From contig CAWERB010000032.1 in assembly GCA_963811335.1 (NCBI GenBank), positions 186,001 to 250,000 of the forward strand: DNA of 64,000 nucleotides, given 5' to 3'. Source of the stretch: Trebonia sp963811335. Lineage in GTDB: Bacteria > Actinomycetota > Actinomycetes > Streptosporangiales > Streptosporangiaceae. Every line of letters starts with the position of its first letter. Position 1 is the stretch's first letter. The notes under the pieces were generated by a model that saw only the letters and a program-made list of their open reading frames with translations, was not told the origin of the DNA and did no database searches. This document shows positions 63,725 to 64,000 of the stretch, piece after piece. A program made the translations under genes and the position numbers.

Positions 63725-64000
63725 TTACTGGTAGGGGTCGTTGACCCGCAGGACGTCCTGTTCCGCGAGGAACTTGTCGAGCTTGGCCTGGTCGACCCGG
63801 CTGACAATGGCGACCTCTTCCTGACGGTCACGGATGCACTTGGCGAGCGTGAACGACGAGGTGACGACGTAGAGGAGGCCGAGGGCGAGGAACGCGCGGA
63901 CCCACCGTGAGTCCGCGAGGTAGCCGATGCCGATGACCGTGACGGCGAGTGAGACACCGAAGGAGATCGCTGCCTGCACGTAGAAAGCGGTGGTTGTCCG
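63725..64000 (-). CDS. YiaA/YiaB family two-helix membrane protein (N-terminus cut by window edge)
   Basis: The reading frame is open to the window edge (TTTAFYVQAAISFGVSLAVTVIGIGYL ... WVRAFLALGLLYVVTSSFTLAKCIRDRQEE), the typical YiaAB double-helix domain. A soluble tail (VDQAKLDKFLAEQDVLRVNDPYQ) follows. A GTG at 63979 could be taken as a start but lies inside the conserved FYVQAAISF block, so the gene continues outside the window. The function is unknown. Confidence 0.8.
   Translation of the reverse strand, partial: RTTTAFYVQAAISFGVSLAVTVIGIGYLADSRWVRAFLALGLLYVVTSSFTLAKCIRDRQEEVAIVSRVDQAKLDKFLAEQDVLRVNDPYQ

Overview
High-GC actinobacterial chromosome segment. The GC-rich third positions, GTG/TTG starts, ATGA/GTGA gene overlaps, a mycofactocin module, an F420-type flavoprotein, a Ser/Thr kinase facing an FHA-like protein, LAL and NarL regulators and a PHO-box-like site all fit soil Actinomycetes (perhaps Streptosporangiales-like; the lineage is inference). 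There are no rRNA or tRNA genes, no phage, no IS transposase and no CRISPR. The window reads as accessory metabolism, regulation and transport.

Layout. 1-2310: glucarate catabolism (gudD, cut by the window edge, and kdgD). 2331-5337: small genes and a PadR/membrane-protein pair. 5598-9169: TetR, a DHA2 efflux pump and a Gfo/Idh oxidoreductase. 9323-12971: an ABC/permease/kinase/response-regulator operon. 12986-17741: a partial mycofactocin locus (mftR, mycofactocin-type SDR, MoxR ATPase, VWA protein, mftD) with no mftA/B/C/E/F. 17759-20469: an FMN-binding protein and a ferric-reductase-like flavoprotein. 20958-23456: an FHA-like protein convergent with a Ser/Thr kinase. 23734-29868: MFS, LysR and a two-gene ABC exporter. 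30162-34770: a phosphate:H+ symporter-like MFS behind a PHO-box-like repeat, a fatty acid hydroxylase/sterol desaturase, an FAH-family enzyme, LysE and a PPOX-fold protein. 34811-39809: a second two-component/ABC module with tandem paralogous permeases. 39894-43849: MocR regulator, flavoprotein and a membrane-anchored propeller. 44453-49959: SDR, quinone reductase, SulP and Kup. 50121-53128: P-loop kinase, TetR and an MFS pump with an operator array. 53363-60684: a tight methyltransferase / alpha-beta hydrolase / nitrilase / rhodanese operon below a LuxR ATPase (LAL) regulator and a thioesterase. 60925-64000: DUF72, a third NarL-type two-component pair and a YiaA/B protein cut by the window edge.

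Two general points. First, about 22 of some 55 genes are interrupted by single-base frameshifts, yet both halves remain family-like. Most are probably indel errors in the assembly, so I annotate the reconstructed spans and mark each shift. Second, the best candidates for new biology are the nitrilase-rhodanese operon, the split mycofactocin module beside a flavin electron-transfer pair, an 18-bp palindrome shared by two separate ABC/two-component loci, and a palindromic repeat inserted in frame in an ABC exporter.
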